In this document: in pieces, positions 1-7,014 of the stretch | Layout of the letters: each line of letters starts with the position of its first letter | Numbering within the stretch: position 1 is the stretch's first letter | Assembly (NCBI GenBank): GCA_039920645.1 | Contig: JBDSDI010000212.1 | Coordinates: 1-8,470, forward strand | DNA: 8,470 bases | Source: CAMCVE01 sp039920645 | GTDB taxonomy: Bacteria > Bdellovibrionota > UBA2428 | Direction: 5' to 3' | Translations under genes and position numbers: made by a program | The notes under the pieces: generated by a model | Database searches by the model: none | Told to the model about the DNA's origin: nothing | The model's input: the letters and a program-made list of their open reading frames with translations, nothing else

Positions 1-394
1 TCTTCATTTCTTCGCCGCTACCGGTCTGGAGCATCAGTTTTCCTTTGTAGGAACCTTGCTCGGTTTCGGTATCGCGTCCGAAGAAGTCGCCGTCGCCGAG
101 GACCTTTAGATAGGTGTTGTGATGCCCAAATTCGAAAGCCATGCGCTGATAGCCGATCGCGGCGAGTTGGATTTCCTTGGGGTTCGCATCGAAAGACCAG
201 GGCTCGTTGGGTTTCGTGAGATCGACGTAGTTAAAGGTCGCGCCGTTTACGGTTTCGGACACTTTCACCGTAATATTGACGGTGCGCGATTCGGTTTGGC
301 CGTTACAGGTGACTTCGCCATGGAACATGTCCGTTCCTGCAAAAACGGAAGCCGAACAAAGAAGAGTGGTTGCTAAAAGCATTACTTTTTTCAT
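1..394 (-). CDS. Small secreted protein, N-terminal part (cut by window edge)
   Basis: The reading frame is open from an ATG at 394 to the left edge (131 codons) with no stop, so the C-terminus lies outside the window. The N-terminus is a typical Sec signal peptide: MKK, then a hydrophobic stretch, then VFA followed by G20, giving a predicted signal peptidase I cut after residue 19. The Cys in the hydrophobic stretch does not sit in a proper lipobox, so a soluble periplasmic or secreted product is more likely than a lipoprotein. The mature part begins GTDMFHGEVTC and is rich in beta-prone, Thr/Val/Gly segments; I recognise no family. The start is supported by AGGAGA six nt upstream. It is transcribed divergently from the gene at 535. 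Function unknown. Confidence 0.8.
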   Translation of the reverse strand, partial: MKKVMLLATTLLCSASVFAGTDMFHGEVTCNGQTESRTVNITVKVSETVNGATFNYVDLTKPNEPWSFDANPKEIQLAAIGYQRMAFEFGHHNTYLKVLGDGDFFGRDTETEQGSYKGKLMLQTGSGEEMK

Positions 395-400
395 AAAATT

Positions 401-406
401 TCTCCT
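401..406 (-). promoter_or_regulatory. Shine-Dalgarno site for the gene starting at 394
   Basis: AGGAGA read on the minus strand lies 6 nt before the ATG at 394. It is one of only two clear ribosome binding sites in the window; the other is at 8387-8392. It fixes the start of the small secreted protein. A TTGACC hexamer further upstream (427-432) could be a -35 box, but I find no well-spaced -10 to go with it. Confidence 0.75.
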
Positions 407-521
407 AGGTACGTAGTAGTGCACTGGGTCAATCTCATCAAGAAGTATCTCCCAGATGGAGAAAACTTAGCAAATCATCGACCGTCAAAGTTCCCGGATT
501 CTTCCGTCCCGCGCTCCGGTT

Positions 522-527
522 TATTCT
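522..527 (+). promoter_or_regulatory. Candidate -10 box, possibly of a leaderless transcript
   Basis: TATTCT lies 7 nt upstream of the ATG at 535, where a -10 box would place the transcription start at or next to the ATG. No Shine-Dalgarno sequence precedes that ATG. The expected -35 position carries only TTCTTC, which is weak. The rest of the 395-534 intergenic region shows nothing firm apart from a small TCTCC/GGAGA inverted repeat at 448-462. Confidence 0.35.
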
Positions 528-534
528 GTTAACC

Positions 535-1950
535 ATGCACCGCTTCTTCACATCCGGAAACTGGAGCCGTAAGGCGCAAAGCTCTCTTCTTGTTGTTCTT
601 TCTCTCGTTAGCATCTCCGATGCACACGCGTTGAATAAGCAGCTCACGCAGCTCGTGAAATGGGAAACAGAATCGAACGCGGTCGCAAAACGCTCGCCGG
701 AGAAAATTCTCATCGAGAACTACGAGATTCCTCTTTCAGAACTTCAGACCGACCTCGCCAAAGATCTCGATTACCGCATCAAGAGCGCGCTCATCTTCAA
801 GAAAGATGACGGCAAAGACTACGTGCGCTGGATCATCAACCCCGAAGACACCAAGTGGTTTAAGCAAGTCGAGTCTTGGCTGAAGGCAAAAAATCTCTCG
901 ACTGAGCGCCATCACTACTTCGATGCCTACATGACGGCCTCGCGCAGCTTCGTTCTCGAGGATCCGAAGACGGGCTATGCCTTCTCCGGAAAAGTTTCGA
1001 CGAACGTCACCGGTGGAAACTGGAAAGACAAACACTTTCCTATCGACGACGCGGTCCAGATCCGCATGGCGACTGATCATGTAAACGAAGTGAGCGGAAA
1101 AATTGCCTTTGATCGCCTGAAGCTTTTGCCGGAGCCAGCTATGTTCGGCATCGCCGACATCGACCAAGCGTTCGGAATCCGCGCGCTGGGAGATGCGGCT
1201 GAAGGAAAACGCTACTACATTCCCGCCTTCTCGATCATGCACGATGAGACGAGTCGCATGCTCGCCGCCAAGGCCGGGGCGGCAGACGTCGCCGCTTACT
1301 GGAGAGAAAATTATAATAAACCCCTCGCCGAGGCGCTCGCCGAATTCACCGCGCACTTCGGTCTGACCTACGACTCGGGTCACGGACAGAACTTCCTTTT
1401 GGAACTCGACGAGAATATGAAACCGACCGGCAAGGTGGTGCTTCGCGATTTTGCCGATTCCTACGCGCAAAAAGAATATCTCCAAGCCCTGAACTGGGAC
1501 GAATTCCTCTCGAAGTGGGACGCTGACAATATCGTCGATGGGCATCTTCAAATGTCGGTGGGCATTCTTCACGGCAACACGCCACCGAGCTGGATGAGCG
1601 AACAGGAATATGCGCGATACTCCGTCGAGTTTTTCGATGCTTACGACAAGAAATTCTCGAGCCTCACGGGAGTGCCCGTTTCGGAACTCAAAAAGACCCC
1701 CGTCACTGGCAACCCGGGACATTTTTCCTATATGACGAAAACCTACAACACCAAAGGTCCGGCGTGGAACGAGTGGCGTCGATTGGCCCACTGTCTCGCG
1801 GGATCGTGGACCGCGAGGGATGGATCACCTTGTCCGCCAAATTTAGTGAAACAACTCGAAGGGACTCCCCCAGCGGCCTTTCTGAAGGCTGTCGAGAGCG
1901 GCGCGGTATCGTGTTCGCATGACGTGCAAACGATTCTCAAGGGACACTGA
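535..1950 (+). CDS. Exported NIS siderophore synthetase-like (IucA/IucC-like) protein
   Basis: This 471-aa protein starts with a Sec signal peptide: basic residues R12-K13, a hydrophobic core around 16-28, and a likely cut after AHA (residue 32). The rest follows the order of the ATP-binding part of NIS synthetases. There is a WIINPED segment where those enzymes have an HPWQ-like stretch. A TASRS motif at 134-138 resembles the ATP-binding SxRT, followed by K153. From 255 on, YWRENY, an amphipathic helix, FGLTYDSGHGQN (H283, Q285, N286) and VLRDF (R304, D305) match the FhuF-like C-terminal domain, where Q, N and D contact ATP-Mg. NIS synthetases join carboxylates to amines in the cytoplasm, so an exported version is odd; it may be a pseudoenzyme, an effector or have another role. 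Three Cys (420, 433, 460) sit near the C-terminus. The ATG has no ribosome binding site, but no other plausible in-frame start precedes it. The motif match is by eye; the CDS is sure, the family moderately so. Confidence 0.85.
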   Translation: MHRFFTSGNWSRKAQSSLLVVLSLVSISDAHALNKQLTQLVKWETESNAVAKRSPEKILIENYEIPLSELQTDLAKDLDYRIKSALIFKKDDGKDYVRWIINPEDTKWFKQVESWLKAKNLSTERHHYFDAYMTASRSFVLEDPKTGYAFSGKVSTNVTGGNWKDKHFPIDDAVQIRMATDHVNEVSGKIAFDRLKLLPEPAMFGIADIDQAFGIRALGDAAEGKRYYIPAFSIMHDETSRMLAAKAGAADVAAYWRENYNKPLAEALAEFTAHFGLTYDSGHGQNFLLELDENMKPTGKVVLRDFADSYAQKEYLQALNWDEFLSKWDADNIVDGHLQMSVGILHGNTPPSWMSEQEYARYSVEFFDAYDKKFSSLTGVPVSELKKTPVTGNPGHFSYMTKTYNTKGPAWNEWRRLAHCLAGSWTARDGSPCPPNLVKQLEGTPPAAFLKAVESGAVSCSHDVQTILKGH

Positions 1951-2034
1951 TCGTCGTCGTAGCACGACTTAACGCAATCTTCATGCTCATCTCTCTCTAA
2001 AGACGTCCTGTTAAACGCCCCTTTAAGAATAGTT

Positions 2035-2063
2035 TTCACTCTCTCGCGCTAAATCGCTAAAAT
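2035..2063 (+). promoter_or_regulatory. Candidate sigma-70-type promoter for the 874-aa protein gene
   Basis: TTCACT (2035-2040) and TAAAAT (2058-2063) are separated by 17 bp and match the -35 and -10 consensus at 4 and 5 of 6 positions. The -10 ends 8 nt before the ATG at 2072, so transcription would begin about at the start codon. The GGGAG at 2064-2068 is only 3 nt from the ATG, too close for a good ribosome binding site. Confidence 0.45.
2047..2062 (+). repeat. Two tandem CGCTAAA(T/A) copies over the -10 box
   Basis: CGCTAAAT (2047-2054) is followed directly by CGCTAAAA (2055-2062). The second copy includes most of the candidate -10 box. It could be a small operator or simply chance similarity. 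The rest of the 1951-2071 intergenic region shows no strong terminator or small gene. Confidence 0.25.
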
Positions 2064-2071
2064 GGGAGCAC

Positions 2072-4696
2072 ATGCTTCGCGGGCCGCGTTTATTTTTATA
2101 TGTTCTCGCCGGATTCAGCACTGCAGCCGCAGCGTCTTCCGCGCATCCGAGCCCCACTCCCGCACCCTTAATAAGCACAGGAATCGCCCCGAAGAATTTA
2201 AGAGATCTGGCTCCATGTCCTGAGGCGCTCTTCGATCAAATCGCCAGCGGCGATCATTCGAGCGGCGGCTGGCTCGCGGCCGTAAAGCCAATGATCTACT
2301 GGATGGATACGAGCGTTCTAAAGGGAGCGGATTCCTGCAGGAACTACCTTACAAACACTTTTAAGAATCCATTCGAATTGGAGAAGCTCTTCTCAAAAAT
2401 TCCCGAACTCAGTCTCGGGCCCGAACACGACATGCTCGCTTCACGCTGCCTCATCGGATCACCCGCGGCGGCGCGCATGCAATCCGAAGATCGTTACGCG
2501 GCGGTCGCGGACTATGTCGCGCTTATGACTCGATTGAAGACAGGAACAGTCGGCGACATCGAAACGATTGCGGCAATCGACCGCACACTCGGCCAACCGG
2601 TGCTCGCAGGGGTTCCCGACTTCGACAACAAAGAAGTTCCAGGCTCCAAAGACGCCGTGGTGCAGATCAGCGGCGACCCCAGGTGCACTGAATCCCGAAC
2701 GGCCGATTTCGATGGGATGGTCTCACAGACTCTCAGCGCCTTTGCGAGTCTTCAAGAAATCGCGCAGAAAAGCGCGATCAATCATCACAAAGCCCTTGGA
2801 GTGCGGGACCGTGGACCTGGAACCGTAATCGATGAAGCTGTTCAAACGAAACTCGACCAAGCGCGCGAAGCGATTCTCAATAACTTCTCTTGGATGAAGT
2901 CCAAGGAGTTCGAGCCTCTCATGGGTCAACGTTACGTTCAGCATGGCCGTGGTCGTAGCTTCGACCAGTGGTCAAAGGGGTCTATAGAGGACACGTTGAA
3001 AAAACACCTTCAGAATGCGCGCCAGGGCCTCGTCGAACAGGTGACACGTTTCAAAGATGCGGGGGTCTGCATCCATAGCCCTCAGCTCAACTGTCTCAAC
3101 AAGAGTTTCAAAGCGCTCTCCGAAACTCCCGACATCAACCTGAGTGGGATTTTGAAGAACATTCATGATCGTCAGCAAACGCGTTTTACCAAAGAAGAGG
3201 CTTTCGCCATTGGCGGTCTTGGAACGAGCGAGTGCCGTCAATCGATCCGAGAACTTAAAAAAGAAGCCAACGACACCGCGCGCAGTTTCGTCGGAAATAC
3301 CGCGCTTACGGTCGCGACTTTTGGCGCCGGCGCCTACGCCAACATTGCGCTCCGCGGTGTTGAGGCCGGCGGTTTTGCTTCGAAAATCCCGGCAATGACC
3401 AAGGTTATCCAATCCGTGGGAACGAAATTTCCACTCAGTTTGCGCCTCGCTCAAGGTACCGTCTTTGGAAGTGACGGACTCTGGCTCGGTGAAGCCGGCG
3501 TGAGTGCTTACGCAAAGTGTTTTGGAAAAATGGAAACGGCTATCACGCGCGACACACGCTCTTTGTCGAGACAAATTTCTTGCGGCAACGTGACGGTAGG
3601 AAAAGTTTCCGCCGAAATCGCCAATCGCAACTGTCTCCTCGAAGCTTCGATGGCCGCCGTCAACGCGCTTCCCTTCCTGCCGAAAGTCGTCGGAAAAGTC
3701 ATGAGCGGCGAGGCGAAAGTCGCTAAGGCGATCGATTCGCCTGAACTGAGCTCGACCGTGAGTGCTGTGGAAAAAGAGCACGTTTCTATTCCCGAAACGC
3801 ATTCCGAAAAGGTGAGCACTGAAGCGCCTCCCGTGCATGAGACCGTTGCCGACGTGACGGTCGACGTAGCTGCCACCACTCCTACAAAAAAGATCTTGGG
3901 TGTTGATCCCGTGGCTCTAGCTAAAGTCGTCGGCAAACCCGCAGGACTGACCTTGGGGGTCGCGAACGATCTTCTGGTCACCTGTCTCAGGTGTTCTTCG
4001 ATCATCCCCGATAGCGTTGCGGGTTTCCTGCCGCTCAGTAACGACATCGCTAACGTCGCTGCTAACGCTACGGGCAAACGCTGGCTTTATAATGGTTTGA
4101 GCAAGAGCATCGCCGACGGAATCGCGATGGGAACAATCGTCGGACATGCGATCACTTCAACCTCGGCCCACGGACCTGTCTCCGGCCTCCTCACTTTTGC
4201 TGGGAGCATGGGCATTACCTACTGGTTCCCCGTCAAATATTTCCATCCTGTGATGCATGGAATTCCCGAGGTCATTCCTGAATCAATGGCAACCGCAAAA
4301 AAGTTCGCGAAATCCATATCCGGCCAAACCATGATTGGCGCTTCGCTCATCGTCGTCGTTGAGCAAACGATGCACCACGCGGAGGAACTCATTTTGAAAC
4401 ATACCGGCGAGCACCCGCTTCCCGGAACAGAAGCTGAGAACAAACGCATTGAGGATGCTCTCACGATGTATCTCGTTGACGGCGCAGCCAATGCGAGTTC
4501 GCAATTAAACGCCGCCGACCAAGACCGCTTCGATGCTTCGCTTGTCTATCTCATCAAAGGTGGAGCGCCTCCTGAAGGAGTTTCTCCCAAAGTGAAGCGC
4601 CGCCTTACTCAGCTTAATCTTACGACGAGCCTCGGGAGCCTCTTGAGCGCAGACCGTATTGCAGAGCTACAAACGCGCGTTAATACGATCCCATAA
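2072..4696 (+). CDS. Large exported Cys-rich protein with hydrophobic segments
   Basis: This 874-aa protein has a Sec signal peptide (basic MLRGPR, hydrophobic core, Ala-rich cut region at about 20-24) followed by a Pro-rich stretch. Residues 40-400 are mostly helical with scattered Cys. A hydrophobic Gly/Ala-rich segment lies at about 410-427, bounded by Cys-containing motifs (ECRQS at C388, then YAKCFGK and ISCGN). Residues 555-606 form a low-complexity linker rich in Val, Thr, Glu, Ala and Pro. The C-terminal third has a TCLRC motif and hydrophobic stretches at about 680-720 and 751-763 that could cross or insert into a membrane; a charged tail follows. The many Cys fit an oxidising compartment. 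I recognise no named family; the overall style recalls large exported proteins of Bdellovibrio-like bacteria. It probably is its own transcription unit, with a promoter right at its start, and ends 3 nt from the convergent lipoprotein gene. Function unknown. Confidence 0.88.
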   Translation: MLRGPRLFLYVLAGFSTAAAASSAHPSPTPAPLISTGIAPKNLRDLAPCPEALFDQIASGDHSSGGWLAAVKPMIYWMDTSVLKGADSCRNYLTNTFKNPFELEKLFSKIPELSLGPEHDMLASRCLIGSPAAARMQSEDRYAAVADYVALMTRLKTGTVGDIETIAAIDRTLGQPVLAGVPDFDNKEVPGSKDAVVQISGDPRCTESRTADFDGMVSQTLSAFASLQEIAQKSAINHHKALGVRDRGPGTVIDEAVQTKLDQAREAILNNFSWMKSKEFEPLMGQRYVQHGRGRSFDQWSKGSIEDTLKKHLQNARQGLVEQVTRFKDAGVCIHSPQLNCLNKSFKALSETPDINLSGILKNIHDRQQTRFTKEEAFAIGGLGTSECRQSIRELKKEANDTARSFVGNTALTVATFGAGAYANIALRGVEAGGFASKIPAMTKVIQSVGTKFPLSLRLAQGTVFGSDGLWLGEAGVSAYAKCFGKMETAITRDTRSLSRQISCGNVTVGKVSAEIANRNCLLEASMAAVNALPFLPKVVGKVMSGEAKVAKAIDSPELSSTVSAVEKEHVSIPETHSEKVSTEAPPVHETVADVTVDVAATTPTKKILGVDPVALAKVVGKPAGLTLGVANDLLVTCLRCSSIIPDSVAGFLPLSNDIANVAANATGKRWLYNGLSKSIADGIAMGTIVGHAITSTSAHGPVSGLLTFAGSMGITYWFPVKYFHPVMHGIPEVIPESMATAKKFAKSISGQTMIGASLIVVVEQTMHHAEELILKHTGEHPLPGTEAENKRIEDALTMYLVDGAANASSQLNAADQDRFDASLVYLIKGGAPPEGVSPKVKRRLTQLNLTTSLGSLLSADRIAELQTRVNTIP

Positions 4697-4699
4697 ATC

Positions 4700-5014
4700 T
4701 TAGAGCCCGGGGCAGTCCCAATCTTTGATGCCGAGATCCGTCTGCACGCCTTGGCGGATGATTCCGGCGCGTGCGGAAGGGTCCACCATCGCTCCGGCCT
4801 CGAAGATTTTCTTGATCTGGGAATCGGTGATATGGGCGTTCAAATATTCGGCCATCTTTGCGGCACGCAGACCCGGGTCTTCGAGTTCGATATCGACGCG
4901 TGTAACTTCGGTGCAGTACGCATCCAGCATGGCTTTCTGTTCGGTCTTCTGGGAGTTGTTGCAAGCCGAAAGTCCTAAAAGGCCGCCAAGACTCAGAAGA
5001 AAAAAGTTTTTCAT
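4700..5014 (-). CDS. Small lipoprotein with two conserved-looking Cys
   Basis: This 104-aa product begins MKNFFLLSLGG and has a clear lipobox LSAC with the acylated Cys at residue 18, so it should be a membrane-anchored lipoprotein. The residues after it are N-N, not Asp at +2, which in the E. coli rule favours the outer membrane. The mature domain is helical, with C34 (DAYC) and C101 (DWDCPGL) likely to form a disulfide tying the two ends. A VDPSARAGIIRQG helix precedes the C-terminal DWDCP. Small proteobacterial periplasmic proteins with this pattern (helices ending in a Cys-Pro motif) exist, but I cannot name the family. It is divergent from metG. A perfect extended -10 lies 7 nt before its ATG, with no ribosome binding site, suggesting a leaderless mRNA. 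Confidence 0.85.
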   Translation of the reverse strand: MKNFFLLSLGGLLGLSACNNSQKTEQKAMLDAYCTEVTRVDIELEDPGLRAAKMAEYLNAHITDSQIKKIFEAGAMVDPSARAGIIRQGVQTDLGIKDWDCPGL

Positions 5015-5021
5015 GCCTGAA

Positions 5022-5030
5022 ATTATAGCA
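5022..5030 (-). promoter_or_regulatory. Extended -10 promoter of the lipoprotein gene
   Basis: On the minus strand the sequence reads TGCTATAAT, a perfect extended -10 (TGnTATAAT). It is followed by 7 nt and then the ATG at 5014. Extended -10 promoters do not need a -35 box, and none is visible. The transcript should begin at or within a nucleotide or two of the ATG. Confidence 0.65.
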
Positions 5031-5031
5031 G

Positions 5032-5088
5032 AGCTTCTCCTCGGCTTCGCTTTCCTTCGCCCTCTAAAATCCGCTATAAAGAGAAGCT
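5032..5088. repeat. 8-bp inverted repeat in the divergent promoter region
   Basis: AGCTTCTC (5032-5039) and GAGAAGCT (5081-5088) are exact inverted copies, 41 bp apart, filling most of the region between the two divergent genes. The left arm sits just upstream of the lipoprotein -10; the right arm touches the metG start codon. It could be a regulator site or chance. Confidence 0.35.
5075..5080 (+). promoter_or_regulatory. Candidate -10 box for metG
   Basis: TATAAA (5 of 6 consensus positions) ends 8 nt before the metG ATG at 5089. A second -10-like TAAAAT lies at 5065-5070. Neither has a good -35 at the right spacing. No T-box-like leader is possible in so short a region. Confidence 0.35.
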
Positions 5089-7011
5089 ATGAATTCTCGC
5101 GTGCCTGGCCCTCTCACTCTCGAAGAAATGAAGCAGAACGTCAAACGGCCGAAGCGCGCCGTCGTCACGGCGGGTATGCCTTACGCGAACGGTCCAGTGC
5201 ATCTGGGGCATTTGGCGGGCGCGCTGGTTCCGCCCGATATCTTCGCGCGCTACATGGGAATGCTTATCGGTCGTGAAAACGTCCTCTTCGTTAGCGGCAA
5301 CGACGATCACGGATCGACGAGCGAACTCGCCGCACTCAAGGCCGGGATTCCGATTCGTCAGTTCATCGACTCCATTCACGATAAACAAGAACGCACTTTG
5401 AAAAACTATTCCGTAGGTTTCGACGTGTTCTCCGGAACCTCGCGCCCGGAGTGTTTCCCGATTCACAGCGCGCTCTCGCAAGAGTTCATCCGCAAGCTAA
5501 GCCAAAACGGTATGCTAGAAAAGAAGACAAGTCGGCAGTGGTTCGACTCCAAGCTCTCGCGTTTCCTGCAAGACCGTTTCGTGAGCGGCAAGTGCCCCAA
5601 CCCGAAATGCGACAACGAAAGCGCTTACAGCGATCAGTGCGACAAGTGCGGCGCGCAGTACGAGCCGTCCGAACTGATCAACCCCAAGAGCACACTGAGC
5701 GACGCGACGCCCGAACTGCGCGATACCGTTCACTGGTGGCTCGATCTATGGAAAGTCTCCGAACCCTTGCGCATGTGGATTCAATCGAAAGAAAAAACCT
5801 GGCGCTCGGCCGTTTATAAAGAAGTGCTCGGCACGGTGCTACCCGCGCTCGCCTTTGCGAACACTTTTGAGGATAAATACAAAGAGATCAAAGCGACGCT
5901 GCCGAAACATTCGAGCAAATACGCCGCCGGAAAAAAAGTTCAGCTGCAGTTCGATAACAAGGCTGATTTCGAAAGCTCACGAAAGCTGCTCGCCGCAAAC
6001 GGTATCGGGAACGACGTTATGGACGGCTGGGCCCACCGCTCGATCTCGCGCGACGTGGCGTGGGGAATCCCTATGCCCGCAGACATCGATCCCGAGATGA
6101 AGGGAAAAACCCTCTACGTGTGGCCCGACTCGCTCATCGCGCCGCTCGCGTTCTCCCAGGTCGCCCTGAAGAAGAAAGGACTCGATCCCGAGACTTACAA
6201 AAAATTCTGGACCGACCCCGAGTCGCGCATTTATCAGTTCCTCGGACAAGACAACGTCTACTTCTACGTGCTCATGCAGGGCGCGATGTGGCTCGGAACC
6301 CAAGCCGATACGCAGCGCCAACCGCTACCGGGCGAGTTACAACTCACCGACGTCTTCGGCTCGTATCACCTCTGGGTGAACGGCGAGAAGATGTCGAAGT
6401 CGACCGGAAACTTCTTCACCGGTGACGAGCTCCTGGACGAGAAAGGCTACACGGGCGACCAAGTCCGCTACTTCCTCGCGACGCTAAACCTCGCCGAGAA
6501 AAATTCGAACTTCGATTTCTCGACGCTGGACGAACGCAACAAGTTCTTAGCCGGTCCCATGAATGCCGCGTTCGAAAAACCGCTCTCGGCGGCGCATTCG
6601 CAGTTCGGCGGCAAGGTGCCCGACGGGAAGCTTAACGAAAAGGTGCGCGAAGAAACGACCAAACTCGTGCAGAAGTACCTGCGCTCGATGGAGAAATCCG
6701 ACTTCCCCGTACTCCTGGGCCAGATCGAAAACTACGCGCGTCTCGTGAACAGCCTTTTCACGCAGCACAAGCCGCACGACGATCGCCACCCGATCGAGGA
6801 ACGCCAAGATGCGCTCTACTCGTGCTTCTATATTCTGAAGAATCTCATGATTATGCTTTATCCCTTCGCTCCTGCGACGATGGATAAACTGCGCGTCTCT
6901 CTTAACCTGCCCGCAAACGTCTTCACGGTCGACGAGCTCGGAACGGGACTCCCCGCCGGACACATCGTCGGCGAGAAGCAGCAGTTCTTCCCTGCGGTCG
7001 AAGGCGCTTAA
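5089..7011 (+). CDS. metG: Methionyl-tRNA synthetase, divergent pocket and anticodon residues
   Basis: A class-Ia aminoacyl-tRNA synthetase that charges tRNA with methionine in the cytoplasm. Visible signatures: PYANG and HLGH (38-41); GNDDHG (D72); a four-Cys zinc knuckle C169, C174, C184, C187, with C-x4-C where E. coli has C-x2-C; the MetRS-typical LINPKSTLSDATPELRD stretch; SISRD; KMSKS (434-438); then a helical anticodon-binding domain. It ends where E. coli MetRS has its C-terminal EMAPII-like domain, so that dimerisation domain is absent. Y32 and W345 are kept, but several methionine-pocket positions differ: G29, M30, S348, L349, P352 and Y393 stand where E. coli has A12, L13, A256, P257, Y260 and H301. 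The anticodon-reading N391, R395 and W461 correspond to A493, K497 and H563. It may be a lineage variant or a paralogue beside a normal MetRS. M15 is an alternative start; both have weak ribosome binding sites. Confidence 0.93.
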   Translation: MNSRVPGPLTLEEMKQNVKRPKRAVVTAGMPYANGPVHLGHLAGALVPPDIFARYMGMLIGRENVLFVSGNDDHGSTSELAALKAGIPIRQFIDSIHDKQERTLKNYSVGFDVFSGTSRPECFPIHSALSQEFIRKLSQNGMLEKKTSRQWFDSKLSRFLQDRFVSGKCPNPKCDNESAYSDQCDKCGAQYEPSELINPKSTLSDATPELRDTVHWWLDLWKVSEPLRMWIQSKEKTWRSAVYKEVLGTVLPALAFANTFEDKYKEIKATLPKHSSKYAAGKKVQLQFDNKADFESSRKLLAANGIGNDVMDGWAHRSISRDVAWGIPMPADIDPEMKGKTLYVWPDSLIAPLAFSQVALKKKGLDPETYKKFWTDPESRIYQFLGQDNVYFYVLMQGAMWLGTQADTQRQPLPGELQLTDVFGSYHLWVNGEKMSKSTGNFFTGDELLDEKGYTGDQVRYFLATLNLAEKNSNFDFSTLDERNKFLAGPMNAAFEKPLSAAHSQFGGKVPDGKLNEKVREETTKLVQKYLRSMEKSDFPVLLGQIENYARLVNSLFTQHKPHDDRHPIEERQDALYSCFYILKNLMIMLYPFAPATMDKLRVSLNLPANVFTVDELGTGLPAGHIVGEKQQFFPAVEGA

Positions 7012-7014
7012 ACC

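Noticed and set aside
448..462. TCTCC-CAGAT-GGAGA inverted repeat in the 395-534 intergenic region as an operator
   Set aside because: Arms of 5 bp are expected by chance and no second copy is seen near either promoter.
736..1791. Long open frame (351 codons) antisense to the NIS-synthetase-like gene
   Set aside because: It lies wholly inside a gene with a signal peptide and recognisable motifs. Its product is Arg/His/Val-rich with no motif, as expected for a shadow frame in GC-biased codons.
1956..1968. GTCGT-AGC-ACGAC hairpin just after the stop at 1950 as a terminator
   Set aside because: Only 5 bp of stem and no following U tract; too weak to call.
2972..3838. Long open frame (288 codons) antisense to the 874-aa protein gene
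   Set aside because: Arg/Phe/His-rich shadow with no start signal or domain; the plus-strand gene is continuous through it.
5977..6321. Antisense and out-of-frame reading frames within metG
   Set aside because: They overlap conserved MetRS sequence (pocket region and zinc knuckle) and have no motif of their own.
5089..7011. Frameshift or pseudogene explanation for the unusual MetRS residues
   Set aside because: The frame is intact over 640 codons, signatures before and after the changed sites are well kept, and spacing to E. coli MetRS stays constant through the changed segments, so decay or sequencing error is unlikely.
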